Assembly: GCA_029215795.1 (NCBI GenBank)
Contig: JARDYH010000007.1
Location: 92,767,263 to 92,831,262 of the forward strand
DNA length: 64,000 bases
Source of the DNA: Anniella stebbinsi
Taxonomy: Eukaryota; Chordata; Lepidosauria; Squamata; Anniellidae
Direction of reading: 5' to 3'
Position 1 is the first letter of the stretch; each line of letters opens with the position of its first letter. Below are positions 54,161-64,000 of this stretch, piece after piece. Made by a program: the position numbers and the translations under genes. The notes below the pieces were generated by a model. The model did not search any database, had not been told where the DNA came from, and saw only the letters and a program-made list of their open reading frames with translations.

Positions 54161-55094
54161 AGGCACCAGGTTGGGGAATGTTGTTCAAGAACAAGGGAAG
54201 GCAGAATGTAGTTCTCCAGATGTTTTGGAATTCAACTTGTAAAAGCGCCTATCAGCATGGGCAGTTATCAGGAATGCCGTGAGTTGATGTCCAAATCATC
54301 AGGATAGATCTATTTTCTGCCCACATCTGTACTAAAATATGATGTTTTCCAGCATTAAGATATGTGATCAATCAAGGAACTACAAAAGAGCTGCATCACT
54401 TTAAATAAACTGTCAAAACCAAATGAAACAACAATGAATGAATCTTGAATACCTAATCTAGATAGCCCTTCAGACATCAACATTAGTTTTCAACACATGG
54501 CATGTTTCTTGAATATCAGATAAAGGATTTCTCTTACTTGTTCAGCAGTGTAAGATCAAAGGCAGAGCTACCACCTAATACTTTCATGCGTAAGTATTAT
54601 TTTAAAATTAAGTATGAAATGATTTTTGTCTTCCCCATAACACATAACATGGGAGTTACAGTGTAACACATCTGGAGAGCACCAGGCTGGAGAAGGTTGA
54701 CTCCTATACATGTCTTCTCATAAGCCAGTGCCACTGAATTCACTAGGGCTTTCTCCCAAGAGGTATAGGATTGCAAACTAATCTCATCTGAAAGGTGTTC
54801 AAGACAGCCAAACTAAACCTCTTCTGCTCCACTGTTGTTTTGATGAGATAATGTATTGTGCAGGGATTGTGGGGAGTGAACAGTATATTTTTTATAAATA
54901 CATTTAAAGAAAAAAAACATTGGTTCTTTGAAAGGCAGGATATTGACCAAAAGTTGGAAGTGCCTGGCACATGCTCTGGTTCTAGATCTGTAATGAATAG
55001 TGCCCCTTTTGTTATCAAGAGTGCTGCTATATGAGAGATGTGTGTGAGAGAAAAGTATTGGGCAGACCCTGTATTTGGTAAGGGTATGGAACAG
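54161..55094. other. Spacer of the inverted repeat; repeat debris
   Basis: Contains the rest of the dyad repeat interrupted by the LTR (54161-54290) and another dyad fragment at about 54650-54705 (GGAGAGCACCAGGCTGG). No gene. Confidence 0.5.
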
Positions 55095-55122
55095 CATTCC
55101 CCATCCTGCTGCCCTCCAGGTG

Positions 55123-55509
55123 TTTGAGATGACAAGTCCCAGCATTCCTGACAATGGGACATACTGATTTGCAATGATGGGAGTTGTAGTCCAACACCTT
55201 TGGAGGGCACCAGGTTGGGGAAGGGCTGCTGTAAACAAAAAAAGAGAAGTAGGTGGCCCTAAGTTGTTTGTCATCAGTTTTCCACAACCCCACAGTCACC
55301 TCTGCATATCATATTCTCCATCCTGTCCTCATGGTTTATCTGCTTTGGGAGAATGAGAATTTCACTTGCACTTTCTGCCTCCTTAAGGAGGATGTGGCGT
55401 TAAGGCTTGTGAGCCTTAACTCCCAATTTCCCTGCTTTTTGGTGCTTGGTTGGAATCTGTAGAGCCTTAACATTGTTTTTGTAAACCATAGGTTTTTTGT
55501 TTAATGAAT
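55123..55509. repeat. Right arm of a large inverted repeat
   Basis: 387 bp, complementary to 53115-53497. Includes a dyad repeat (about 55095-55230) and GTTAAGGCTTGTGAGCCTTAAC. Small indels distinguish the arms, for example CCTTAAGG at 55381 versus CCTATGG. Confidence 0.88.
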
Positions 55510-55639
55510 TTCATGGCTTTATGTAACGGATGACTAGATATTATACAGTTGACAACCAAGCCAGCATCAGCCAGAATGTTATACCATCTTGACATCCAAT
55601 ATAAAATCAAAGCTAGTGTTATGTGTTGAACTCACTTTT

Positions 55640-56375
55640 AACATTAATAAATCAACCAAAATGCTTGCATCTCCCTCATTTTTAAAGATAAAGAGATGAA
55701 ACCTGGCATCATGGTAGCTCTTAAGTAGGAATATAGCTATGCCAATTATGAAGCAGATCCGTTCATGCCTCAATTTTTAGGAATTTTTTAAAGTTCAAAC
55801 AGAAATCTCTTTGCGGTCCAGGACCTTGAGCAGTACAAGTTTAAAAAATGAAATTAAAGATAAAGAGATGAAACTTGGCACCATGGTAGCTCTGAAGTAG
55901 GGATTTAGCCATGCCAAGTTGGAAGCAGATCCGTTCATCCCTTGATTTTTAGAAATGTTTAAAACTTCAATTTAATTTTTTTAATTAACTAAAATGCTTA
56001 CAATTCCATCATTTTTAAAGAGAAAGGGATGAAACTTGACAGCATGGTAGCTCTTAAGTAGGGATTGAGCCATGCCAAGTTGGAAGCAGATCTGTTTATA
56101 CCTTGAGTTTTAGGAATTTTTAAAACTTCAAACCCAATTCTCCTCTTTGGGATCTAGGGCCTTCAGCAGTACATAAAAAAAAAGAAAGTAAAGATGAAGA
56201 GATGACACTTGGCACCATGGTACCTCTTAAGTAAGGCTTTAGCCATGCCAAGTTGAAAGCAGATTGGTTCATGCCTTGAATTTTAGAAAAAAAATTGAAG
56301 TCAAACTTTTTTAAAAAATATCCTAAAAATCAAGGCACGAACTGATCTGCTTCCAACTTGGCATGGCTCAATTCT
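55640..56375. repeat. Higher-order tandem repeat, 333-bp dimer
   Basis: An AAAGATAAAGAGATGAAAC-type phrase starts at 55684, 55857, 56017 and 56190 (spacings 173, 160, 173). Units 1 and 3 share one linker (CTTTGCGGTCCAGGACCTTG type) and are preceded by another (AAAATGCTTGCATCTCC type), so the true period is two units, about 333 bp. A fifth, partial unit at 56315-56375 is inverted (GATCTGCTTCCAACTTGGCA). Confidence 0.85.
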
Positions 56376-56387
56376 AGGGTGACCACT

Positions 56388-56628
56388 AGGGTGTGGCCTA
56401 GTGGCTAAAGTGCTGGACTGGGAGCTGGGAGATCTGGGTTCTACTCCCCACTTAGCCATGGAAACCCATTGTGTGACTTTGGGCCAATTGCAGACTCTCA
56501 GCCCAACCCATCTCACAGGGTTGCTGTTGTGAGGATAAAATGGAGAGGAGGAGGATTATGTATGCCGCCTTGGGTTTCTTGGTGGAAAAAAGGTGGGATA
56601 TAAATGCAATAATAAATAATAATAAAAA
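56388..56628 (+). mobile_element. MIR-type SINE, complete
   Basis: Head TGTGGCCTAGTGGCTAAAGTG, B-box-like GGTTCTACTCC, core GTTGTGAGGATAAAATGGAG, tail GGTGGGATATAAATGCAATA and AATAA repeats. Confidence 0.92.
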
Positions 56629-57750
56629 ACTGTCAGGATTTCCCCAGATTTCTCCTGGTTTTTGTTCTATCCTCGGTGTCAGGGGGGATTTTATGCAATA
56701 GTCTATAATGACCTAGAATTACACACTTTCCCTTTTAAGGCCACCATTAGCATGGCAGGGGGGACTTACATGCTTTCTGGAGGTGTGTCATTCTCTCCCA
56801 CTGCTCCAATCAAGGCCTTAAAAGGGAAAAACATGTCATTCCCAGGCATTATAGAAAAGGGCCTGATTGGTGGGGTGGGGTGGGGTGAGAATGACATGCT
56901 TTCCCCTCCTCCGCTCTAATTGGGGACTTTAAGGTGGCCCCAGAAAGCCATTTTCCTACCCCCCCCCCCACTAAGTGTCCTCTTTTTTGGTTTCCCAAAT
57001 ATGGTCACCCTACTCAGTTCTTGCACAGGCTGCATTTCCATCCCTAGATATTTACTCAAAAGTAAGACCCATTGAATTTCCTTGGTTCTTGAAAAGCAAC
57101 ACATTTGCTTTTAGATTTGCCAGTCTCAGCATTCTATGTGTGCTATAAATGCCTGCTCTGTCTGTTCCTATAGTTTCCTGCAAGGTCCAGCCAGGGGAAG
57201 CCAGTAAATTAAACCCAGGAGTGGAGGGTGGGATTCCCTCAAGTTCATCTGACTGCAGGTGCTATAGAACATGGACCTTCCAGGAGTGTTGAGGCTGGAT
57301 TTCTGGCAGACCCAGCCAGGCAACTTTATGGCCTGTTAGTCCCTCCATTTGGTAGCCCACAGAGCACCTGCCTCATAAGGCAAATGGCCACATGAGAACT
57401 GTTATTATGGCCTGCTACTTTGTTTGTCTTTAGTAGTCTGTGGTCCAGATCTCTTCAGAAGAGGGAATAGTGTTTTGTGGTTGGGGTCAGTCTAAATTAT
57501 CTTCAGGGGTCCCTTACTCAGTGCCTCTGATAGCAAAGAGATTGAGGATTTTCCCCAACTCTGTTACTCTTGAAATTACTAGGCCTGTTGAAAATAGTTT
57601 TATAACATAAGTGTGAAAACAGTGAATACCCCTTTTAACTTGTTAAACCACTGAAAACATGCCACACAAGAAGTCTTAAGATATGAATGGTTTATAAAGA
57701 AAAGTAAATGCAAAAGAACATCAGATGCAGAAGTGAAATCTGAAACATTA
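56629..57750. other. No gene; old repeat pieces
   Basis: AGTGTCCTCTTTTTTGG and AAATATGGTCACCC near 56975-57015 match the TGCAAAT repeat family. Otherwise nothing is recognised. Confidence 0.4.
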
Positions 57751-57752
57751 CT

Positions 57753-57862
57753 AGTAGTAGTAGTAGTAGTAGTAGTATCCTGCCTTTTGCCAAATGCTGG
57801 GCCTCAGGGCAGCCTTACAAAACTAAAACATATACAGCTAAAACCTATAAATAGGAATATAC
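57753..57862 (-). mobile_element. LINE 3' fragment split by a MITE (left)
   Basis: (TAG)n at 57753-57776, then TCCTGCCTTTTGCCAAATGC and an A-rich region, look like a reversed LINE or SINE tail. It continues at 58190-58420, where CAAAGGCCTGCTGGAACAAA and AAGGAGGGAGCCAGTGTAGA are typical of an amniote retroelement 3' region. Family not certain. Confidence 0.5.
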
Positions 57863-58182
57863 TAGGCTGACTATAAGAAAAGGAGGACAGGGCTCATGTA
57901 ACTTTAACAGTTGTAGAGAAAAGGGGATTTCAGCCAGTGTCATTTGTATGCAATTAGTTCCTGGTGAAATTCCCTCTTTATCACAACAGTTAAAGTTGCA
58001 GGGGCCCTGCCTTCTTTTGTATATGGTCACTCTAGTGTAGTGCCTGCAACTTTAACTGCTGTGATGAAGAGGGAATTTCACCAGGGACTAATTGCATACA
58101 AATGACATTGGCTGAAATTCCCTTTTCTCTACAACTGTTAAAGTTACATGTGCCCTGTCCTCCTTTTCATATAGTCAGCCTA
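57863..58182. mobile_element. hAT-like MITE, head-to-head dimer
   Basis: Second dimer of the 21045 family: ends TAGGCTGACTATAAG and CATATAGTCAGCCTA, flanked by AATATAC (57856-57862 and 58183-58189), 7 of the expected 8 bases. The internal junction reads TATATGGTCACTCTAGTGTAG at about 58019. Confidence 0.9.
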
Positions 58183-58189
58183 AATATAC

Positions 58190-58420
58190 AAAAGTTAAAA
58201 ATATAATTAAATACTTTTCAATATTAAAGCATTTAAAACATTTTAAATACATAACAATTTAACAGTCAAAGGTATAGACAGAGGTCCAGATTATTTGCCA
58301 AAGGCCTGCTGGAACAAAAAAGGGTTTGTCTGCATCCAAAAACACATCAAGGAGGGAGCCAGTGTAGACTGCAAGGCTTAGAAAGAAAATCCATGTGTGT
58401 ACACTATGCAAAATAACAAC
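58190..58420 (-). mobile_element. LINE 3' fragment split by a MITE (right)
   Basis: Continuation of 57753-57862 beyond the MITE. Confidence 0.5.
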
Positions 58421-59477
58421 AGCTCAACTGTTTCTAAACCTTATTAGAAAAACAGGGTGACTAGGCCGAAACCAGCGTTGTAGGCCCAGAAGCACTTTGA
58501 AAGGTTTCAACGTTGTACTTAAAACTTAACACCAGCCCAAACTAATTAAATGAAGTGTTTGAAGCTTTCAACTTATAGCAGTATGGACCAAACTCTTAGA
58601 AAAGAGGGAAGGAGCACTGTGTGTGTATGGGGTGGGAGGGTGGGGGATAGAAAGAAAGGTATAGCCACCTATTCCCTGGAGAGATCTGAAGATCAGGTTA
58701 CCATGGATCCAGAGGAACCACACCCTGCTTCACCAGGGAGCAAAAGAGCAAACTGGCCTTATGAAGATAGCCCAAAATACTCTCAGAGCCAAAGGAATGC
58801 ATGTTCCAGAAGAGAAAAGAGAAACTCTTCTTCTTCTTCACTCAAAAGGTCTGTGCTAGAGGCAGCGGCCATTTCACTCACCCACCCCACATTCTAAGGC
58901 AGGGGGGAGGGGGGAGAGCGACGCTACTGAGCGCTATGAGGAAAGATGGCCGCCTCATTGACTTGAATGAGAGGTTAAAATAGTCCTTAAAAGTCAACCG
59001 AAGGGAATTTTTAAAAAACAAAAAGCTTTCCACCAACTACAGTCAAGGAGGAAGAAGACCCCACCACTGGATTAATTAATAAGGCTCTAGAAATTATGCA
59101 AATTGTGAGCACAAAAGTCTCAACCCGGAAGTAAATTTTACAAAAGCAGGGAGACAGGTTTGTATTCCTTTTCTACCTTAAACTGCTCTCCTTCCCTCAA
59201 TCTTTCACCAATCTTCTTGAAATTTTCAGGTAATGTAAAACAAACATTTCTTTCTGGCACCTGTAAATTTCAGAAAGTTTGATGAAACATTTTCGATTTT
59301 ATGGCTGTTAGAATGACCCCCCCCCAATTATCACTTTAATATGGCGGAATGTGTTTTTTACTGACGGCCCTTAACAATGGAGGCACGGCTCCATTCTCAA
59401 CCATATATGAAGTGGTTGAGAAATTCTCTCCAGTGGGGTGTTGTTTTGTTTTGTTTTTTATAGATTTACCTGATTCC
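58421..59477. other. No gene recognised
   Basis: No supported gene. 59170-59310 carries TTGAAATTTTCAGG and TTTTCGATTTTATGGC, in the style of the tandem repeat at 840-1450, as a single diverged copy. Confidence 0.4.
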
Positions 59478-59765
59478 ATAAAATCATAGAATTGTGGAGT
59501 TGGAAGGGAACACAAGAATCTTCTAGTCCAACCCTATGCAATGTGCAGGAAAACCAGTTCAACAATCCATGGGAGGTGGCTGTCCAGCCTCTCCTTAAAA
59601 GCCTCCAGAGATGGAGAACCCACAACCTCCATAAGTAGACTGTTCTACCTTTGTACAGATCTTTACTGTCAGGAAGTTTTTCCTTAAATTTAATTGAAAT
59701 CTAGATAGCTGTAACTTAGACCCATTATATCTCCCGGGCCCAAAAGCAGACCCAAACAATGATTT
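59478..59765 (-). mobile_element. CR1 3' end
   Basis: AAATCATAGAATTGTGGAGTTGG, CTAGTCCAACCCTATGCAATG, then CTGTCCAGCCTCTCCTTAAA and GACCCATTATATCTCCCGGG. A different CR1 subfamily from 5413 and 40295. Confidence 0.88.
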
Positions 59766-60474
59766 GTTGTTGGAAAACTGTACATTTCGGAGCTTGTGAT
59801 GCATTTTGCAAAACAAAAAATGCATCCTTTAACAGGGACACACTTGAAAAATGCACAAACAAAATGCTACATTTCTAAAATGTGCAGAATCACATTTTAG
59901 TCAACGGGTGCATGCATGCAAACTACATATTTTCAAAAATGCACACAAAATATGTACAAATATCTGTGTAGAGACACACTAATTCTTAGTATCGTATTAG
60001 CTACTGTTAGTATACTTAACATGCTACACAATAGCATTCAAAAGCACAAAAGCTGGAAATATTTGTCTTATTAAACAGAACTTCACCTGCAAATCAATGT
60101 CATAGGCAGTATTTTGTATGTCATCAAGAGCAAGCCTGATGTAGTACTCTGGCCAAGCCACCGCTGATCTGTGTACAGGATTTAGAAACCACAAGTCAGC
60201 TATATAATGACAAAGAAGAGAGAAGAATCTGTGGCAAAACACTTTAATTCCAAACAGTTTAGGGCACCAAAGGAGTTTGTGTCTTATTGGTGGAACATGA
60301 TCCAATAAACACCCTTCCTGTCAGCAATCTAACTGCAGCATTTTGAACTGACTGAAGTTTTGGAACACGTTCCAAGGATAGCCCCACCTAAAGTGCATTA
60401 AAGTAGTCTAATGGAGTGATGATGAGCATCTGTATATCTTACTGTACAGTAACTGCACAGATGGAACTGTCAGG

Positions 60475-61035
60475 GACCCTTTCCACCACAGGGTGTAGAG
60501 GGAGGGCAAGAGGACGATCCCTAATTACCTGCTCCTGGGATCATCCTCTTCTTTCTTCACGGAGGAAGAGGAAGCTCCGCTTCCTCCCAGGAGCAACGTG
60601 CTTGTTGCGCCCACCATTTTGAATTCCCGGGGCCCCAAGGAGAGCGCACGAGCGCCCCTGTGCTCAGGTGAGTGTTTTAAAAAAAAAAAACATGCGCCAT
60701 CGGGCCCCCCACTTCCCTGTCCCCCTGGGTGTGGCAAAACTGGTGCCACCCTCTCCCCTGATGGGCACAGAGCCGTGCAGTGTGGCTCTGTGTCCATTTC
60801 TGTTGTTGTGCTTACTCACGAGCAAGCGCAGCAGCACCTGGGACGAGCAGCCACATCTTCCGCAGTCTTGGGAAGTTCCCGGGACCGCAGAAGAATCGGG
60901 ATTTTCCAAGGATCCCTTATCCCTGGCAAATCCCATGGCCATCCCCATCCCTGGGAGTCTCTGTGCGTCATTTGGACTCACAGGGACCAGCCAGGGGCCA
61001 TCCCAGGCAAACAGCCTGGTGTAGAAATAGCCAGA
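60475..61035. mobile_element. Nonautonomous DNA element, relative of 8340-8855
   Basis: From about 60830 to the end TGGTGTAGAAATAGCC it follows 8630-8855 closely. The left end (GGACCCTTTCCACCACAGGG) is a weaker match, and no clear target duplication is present. An A-tract (60670) and a CTTCCTC/GAGGAAG palindrome near 60560 lie inside. No gene. Confidence 0.7.
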
Positions 61036-61038
61036 GAC

Positions 61039-61099
<61 letters not shown>

Positions 61100-61100
61100 T
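61039..61100. repeat. (TCTG)n then (TC)n microsatellite
   Basis: About 11 TCTG units followed by TC dinucleotides. Confidence 0.95.
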
Positions 61101-62330
61101 TCCCCCCTCTCCCCCCTCTCTCTTTATGTATAGGGCTTCAGCTACTGCCACCACCAGAGCCAAAGTTCCAGCCCGGTAGGCACTGTAGGATATGGAGCCG
61201 TTGATCCTAAATTCCTGCTCCTCTGGTGAGTAGAAGGTGGATTGGGATCTACTGGTAGATCCCTGGATGATTTGGAATAGTTTGGCAAGGGTTTCTGGCA
61301 AAAAAAAAAAAAGCTCCTTCACTCCCCCCACCCTTAACATAGTTGCTGAAAAGGTGTAGTTTGAAGGAAACCAGGGGAGGGGTTTTGCATAAAAGGATGT
61401 ATGAGCCTGCTTCTGGTACTGATCACTGATCCCTGGGCTGAGCACATGAACAGAGACACCCTGTTTCTCCACTCTTAGCATATGTCCATCCTCCTGAACC
61501 ACCGTTTTGCAACTGCTCTGGTTGGCGGTTCTCTGGGTTCTGATGAAAAAAGCACCACAGAACCCACAAGTCCGAAGTCTTCCCAATCCTGCTGTGTTGT
61601 AACAAATCACTCTAACACCAGGCATGCAGGGCGATAGGGATGTCTGTCACCAGGAAATCTACCCCTTTTAGGGCTCGCCAGATCCCTGCAGCAAACTTGA
61701 CTCAGATTGCATTTGTGAGCCGAACTGCAGGTTTTTCGGATATCTGGGAACTTTTTCCCTTTCCTTTTTTAATTTGTGTAAATAGAAATGTGCACAAATT
61801 GCAGCCGGAAGTTACGCAAGTTACAGCCTCATTTTGTGCAAAATACACAATTTGCAGCTGGAATTTGCACAAATTTCTATTTATGCACTGAAACAAGCCA
61901 AATTCCAAGGGGGGGCCAAGCTGATGAAAGCTCAGTGAACTTCCCTCCCCCACCTCGGACAGATTCCTCTGTCGTCCCTAGTAGCAAGATGTTCACTTGT
62001 GCGCACACATGCACAAGGACTTCTTGACTGTCATCTCCACGGATGGCTCATACAGTTTGCAAGATTTATACGGACATTCAGGAGCACAAAGGGTTTACTG
62101 CTCAGGATGCAAGGTGTGGAAGAATCCAATGTGCTTGATCACGACTTTGGCGTGGTAGTGAAGCGACTCCCCGGGAGCAAAGAGCCCCAAATGAATTGGC
62201 ACTTTGAATAAGTGAGTAGAAATCAAGTAGAGCAAAACCCTTTTTATCAGGTAAAATAGAAATATTATGATTTTCCTTTTATCTGTAATATTTTTGGGAG
62301 GAGTCCTGCCTTTCACCTACTTTCTGGCAG
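61101..62330. other. No gene; weak inverted repeat
   Basis: At about 61770-61890, TTTGTGTAAATAGAAATGTG and CACAAATTTCTATTTATGCA are inverted relatives and may be a small decayed MITE. Nothing else is recognised. Confidence 0.4.
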
Positions 62331-62460
62331 CTTTTCAATCTGCTTTGTAATTAATATCACTGAATGATCCTACAATTAAGTTTCCTTACTGCAGCTCCCA
62401 GCCAGAGCAACATGTGTGCTGTAATCAACAGAATTAGTGGAGAGTTATGCCAGAGTAACT
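62330..62460. other. Single-copy stretch, candidate conserved noncoding element
   Basis: CTGCTTTGTAATTAATATCAC and TCAACAGAATTAGTGGAGAG, with TAATTA-type sites, no repeats and no coding frame. Inference only. Confidence 0.28.
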
Positions 62461-62827
62461 GAGAAGGCCTCTCTCTCTCTCTTCTGCTTTAGCCCTGTTG
62501 TTAGTCTAGACCCAATGCTCCCGCTGGACAGGCATCATCATAGGTAATAATCAGGTGCTTCACAATCTAATCCATTGCTATTCTGAGCTGTTTGACAGTG
62601 GAATTCTGTCCCCCCCCCCCAACACACACACCTCCAAAGCCAAAGCAAGTCTCCAGGAGCATGTGAAACTTCAGTATTGCACCTTAAGCCAGAAGAAAAT
62701 TAAGAAGCAGAAGTCGATGAAGTATTATGGGTTTGTGCCAATGCTGTCCATCCCTTTGTGATTCCCCCTACATGTGCCCCCCCAAACCTGATGCAGAGGG
62801 TTGGTGGACCCTCCAGAGCAGATTAAG

Positions 62828-62934
62828 TGCAGTGTAGTGTAGTGGCTAAAGTGTTGGACTGGGTGTTGGGAGATCCGGGTTCTAGTCCCTACTCGGCCAT
62901 GGAAACCCACTGGGTAACTTTGGGCCAGTCACAG
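62828..62934 (+). mobile_element. MIR-type SINE, head part
   Basis: GTGTAGTGGCTAAAGTGTTGG and B-box-like GGTTCTAGTCC, interrupted after GGCCAGTCACAG. Confidence 0.88.
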
Positions 62935-63278
62935 GCCCCCTCTACATGAATTCAGCTTGACGCCCGGTTGCCCGATTATGCGCATCTTCTCACCATCGCT
63001 TTTACGCCTAATTCCTATAAACGACAGGCGATGAAGCGCATAACCAGCAGTATGAAACATGCTTTAAAGTGGTTGAAATGCAGAGAATCGCTTGTTTACA
63101 TGGTCATAAGGAGCTTTAACTCCCGCGGAAAATTAAAACTCGCTATTTAACACGCATTCGATAATGCGCATAATCGGACAGATAAAGCACCTTGACCCAC
63201 GATTTGCTCTCCACTCTTGTAGAGGTAAATATTTTAATGCAGCTTGAAAGAGCTTTAAATCGCTCTTGTAGAGGCACC
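62935..63278. mobile_element. Palindromic MITE in a SINE, second copy
   Basis: Same family and same position as 33160-33512. GCCCCCTCTACATGA at the left, TCTTGTAGAGGCAC at the right, CACAG on both sides (62930-62934 and 63279-63283). GATTATGCGCAT and ATGCGCATAATC inverted words inside. Confidence 0.82.
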
Positions 63279-63434
63279 CACAGACTCTCAGCCCAACCTA
63301 CCTTACAGGGTGGTTGTTGTGAGGATACAATGGAGAGGAGGAGGAGAAGGATTATGTATGCTGCCTTGGGTTCCTTAGAAGAAAAAAGGTGGGATATAAA
63401 TGTCATAAATAAATAAACAAATAAATAAATAAAT
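63279..63434 (+). mobile_element. MIR-type SINE, tail part
   Basis: CACAGACTCTCAGCCCAACC, GTTGTTGTGAGGATACAATGG, GGTGGGATATAAATGTCATA and (AAAT)n to 63434. Confidence 0.88.
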
Positions 63435-63755
63435 GTGTGACAGTGGAAGTCCCTTTACACGGGTGGAAGTCCACTTGCACAACATCGGATGCAACTTATA
63501 ATTATTTCACCCTGCTGGTTCTTAGTACACTTTATAGCTCTCACGCAGTCCATCCCCACAAGGTCCCAGAGGTCTCTATGTTCCTTGTGATGGGGAGATG
63601 AGGCCATCTCTATAAGTACAGACTCAACCAATAATATTTGTGATGCTGTCTGGAGAACCCTAATTTTATGAGACCACTGAAGTTAGATGTGGCCTAGTTC
63701 TCACTGAAGTGTTTAATTAAACCTATGTCTGAGCTGTTTCAGACTGTAGATGGGG

Positions 63756-63950
63756 TTAAAAACATAAGAAGAGCCCTGCTATCTAGTCCACCACTCTGTT
63801 CACACAGTGGCAGACCAGCCGACCACAAGGAGGATACCAGTGCAGCAGCACCCTCACGCCCATGTTCCCCAGCAACTGGTGTACATAAGCTTACTGCTTC
63901 TGCCACTAGAGGTAGCACGTAGCCATCAGGACTAGTAGCCATTGATATGA
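63756..63950 (-). mobile_element. CR1 fragment
   Basis: AACATAAGAAGAGCCCTGCT, CCCATGTTCCCCAGCAACTG and ATCAGGACTAGTAGCCATTG match 21596-21800. Runs towards the window end. Confidence 0.78.
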
Positions 63951-64000
63951 TGGAATATGACTGAATATGCCTCCATATTCTCTCTGTCTCTCTGGCAGTT

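Noticed and set aside
60598..61179. 193-codon plus-strand frame
   Set aside because: Covers a noncoding MITE and a (TCTG)n microsatellite, and has no domain.

Overview
The window looks like transposon-rich intergenic DNA from a vertebrate, most likely a squamate reptile (lizard or snake). Several lineages occur together: CR1 fragments, a young L2 element with a MIR-type tRNA-derived SINE carrying a similar tail, L1-type elements, a Harbinger element with a Myb-like partner gene, a Ty1/copia fragment, a gammaretrovirus-like endogenous retrovirus, and many small hAT-like and Harbinger-like nonautonomous elements. This mix does not fit mammals or birds well. The species assignment is inference. 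I found no convincing host protein-coding exon, tRNA, rRNA or CRISPR array. Nearly all coding potential belongs to mobile elements.

0-10 kb: two unrelated tandem-repeat blocks (227-765 and about 840-1450), CR1 and L2 tails, a hAT-like element, two copies of a Harbinger-type MITE in opposite orientation, a foldback, and a SINE split by a 516-bp MITE.

10-19.6 kb: the centrepiece is a 9.48-kb Harbinger structure (10117-19600) with matching terminal inverted repeats and an ATT flank on both sides. It holds two partial tandem copies of the transposase arm, each broken in a different place. One copy has a Ty1/copia integrase segment where its catalytic core should be. A Myb/SANT-like partner gene with a lysine/alanine/proline repeat tract lies on the same (minus) strand.

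20-33 kb: a dimeric hAT-like MITE, a CR1 fragment, then a decayed gammaretrovirus-like provirus on the minus strand (gag near 31 kb, pol 24.2-26.6 kb). A nearly intact plus-strand L2 (about 27.05-30.5 kb) splits it, and an L2 tail is inserted in its integrase region.

33-42 kb: SINEs with nested MITEs, a Harbinger MITE, a 346-bp foldback, and several single-copy AT-rich stretches that could be conserved noncoding elements.

42-50 kb: two minus-strand L1 ORF2 fragments of one family. The second is nested, with a 12-bp target duplication, inside a hAT element that itself has a perfect 8-bp duplication and contains long hairpins.

50-64 kb: SINEs, a 385-bp inverted duplication flanking a solo LTR, a higher-order tandem repeat, another dimeric MITE, CR1 tails, and a SINE carrying the same palindromic MITE at the same internal site as the SINE at 33 kb. 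The elements form no pathway. The window is best read as a layered insertion history.
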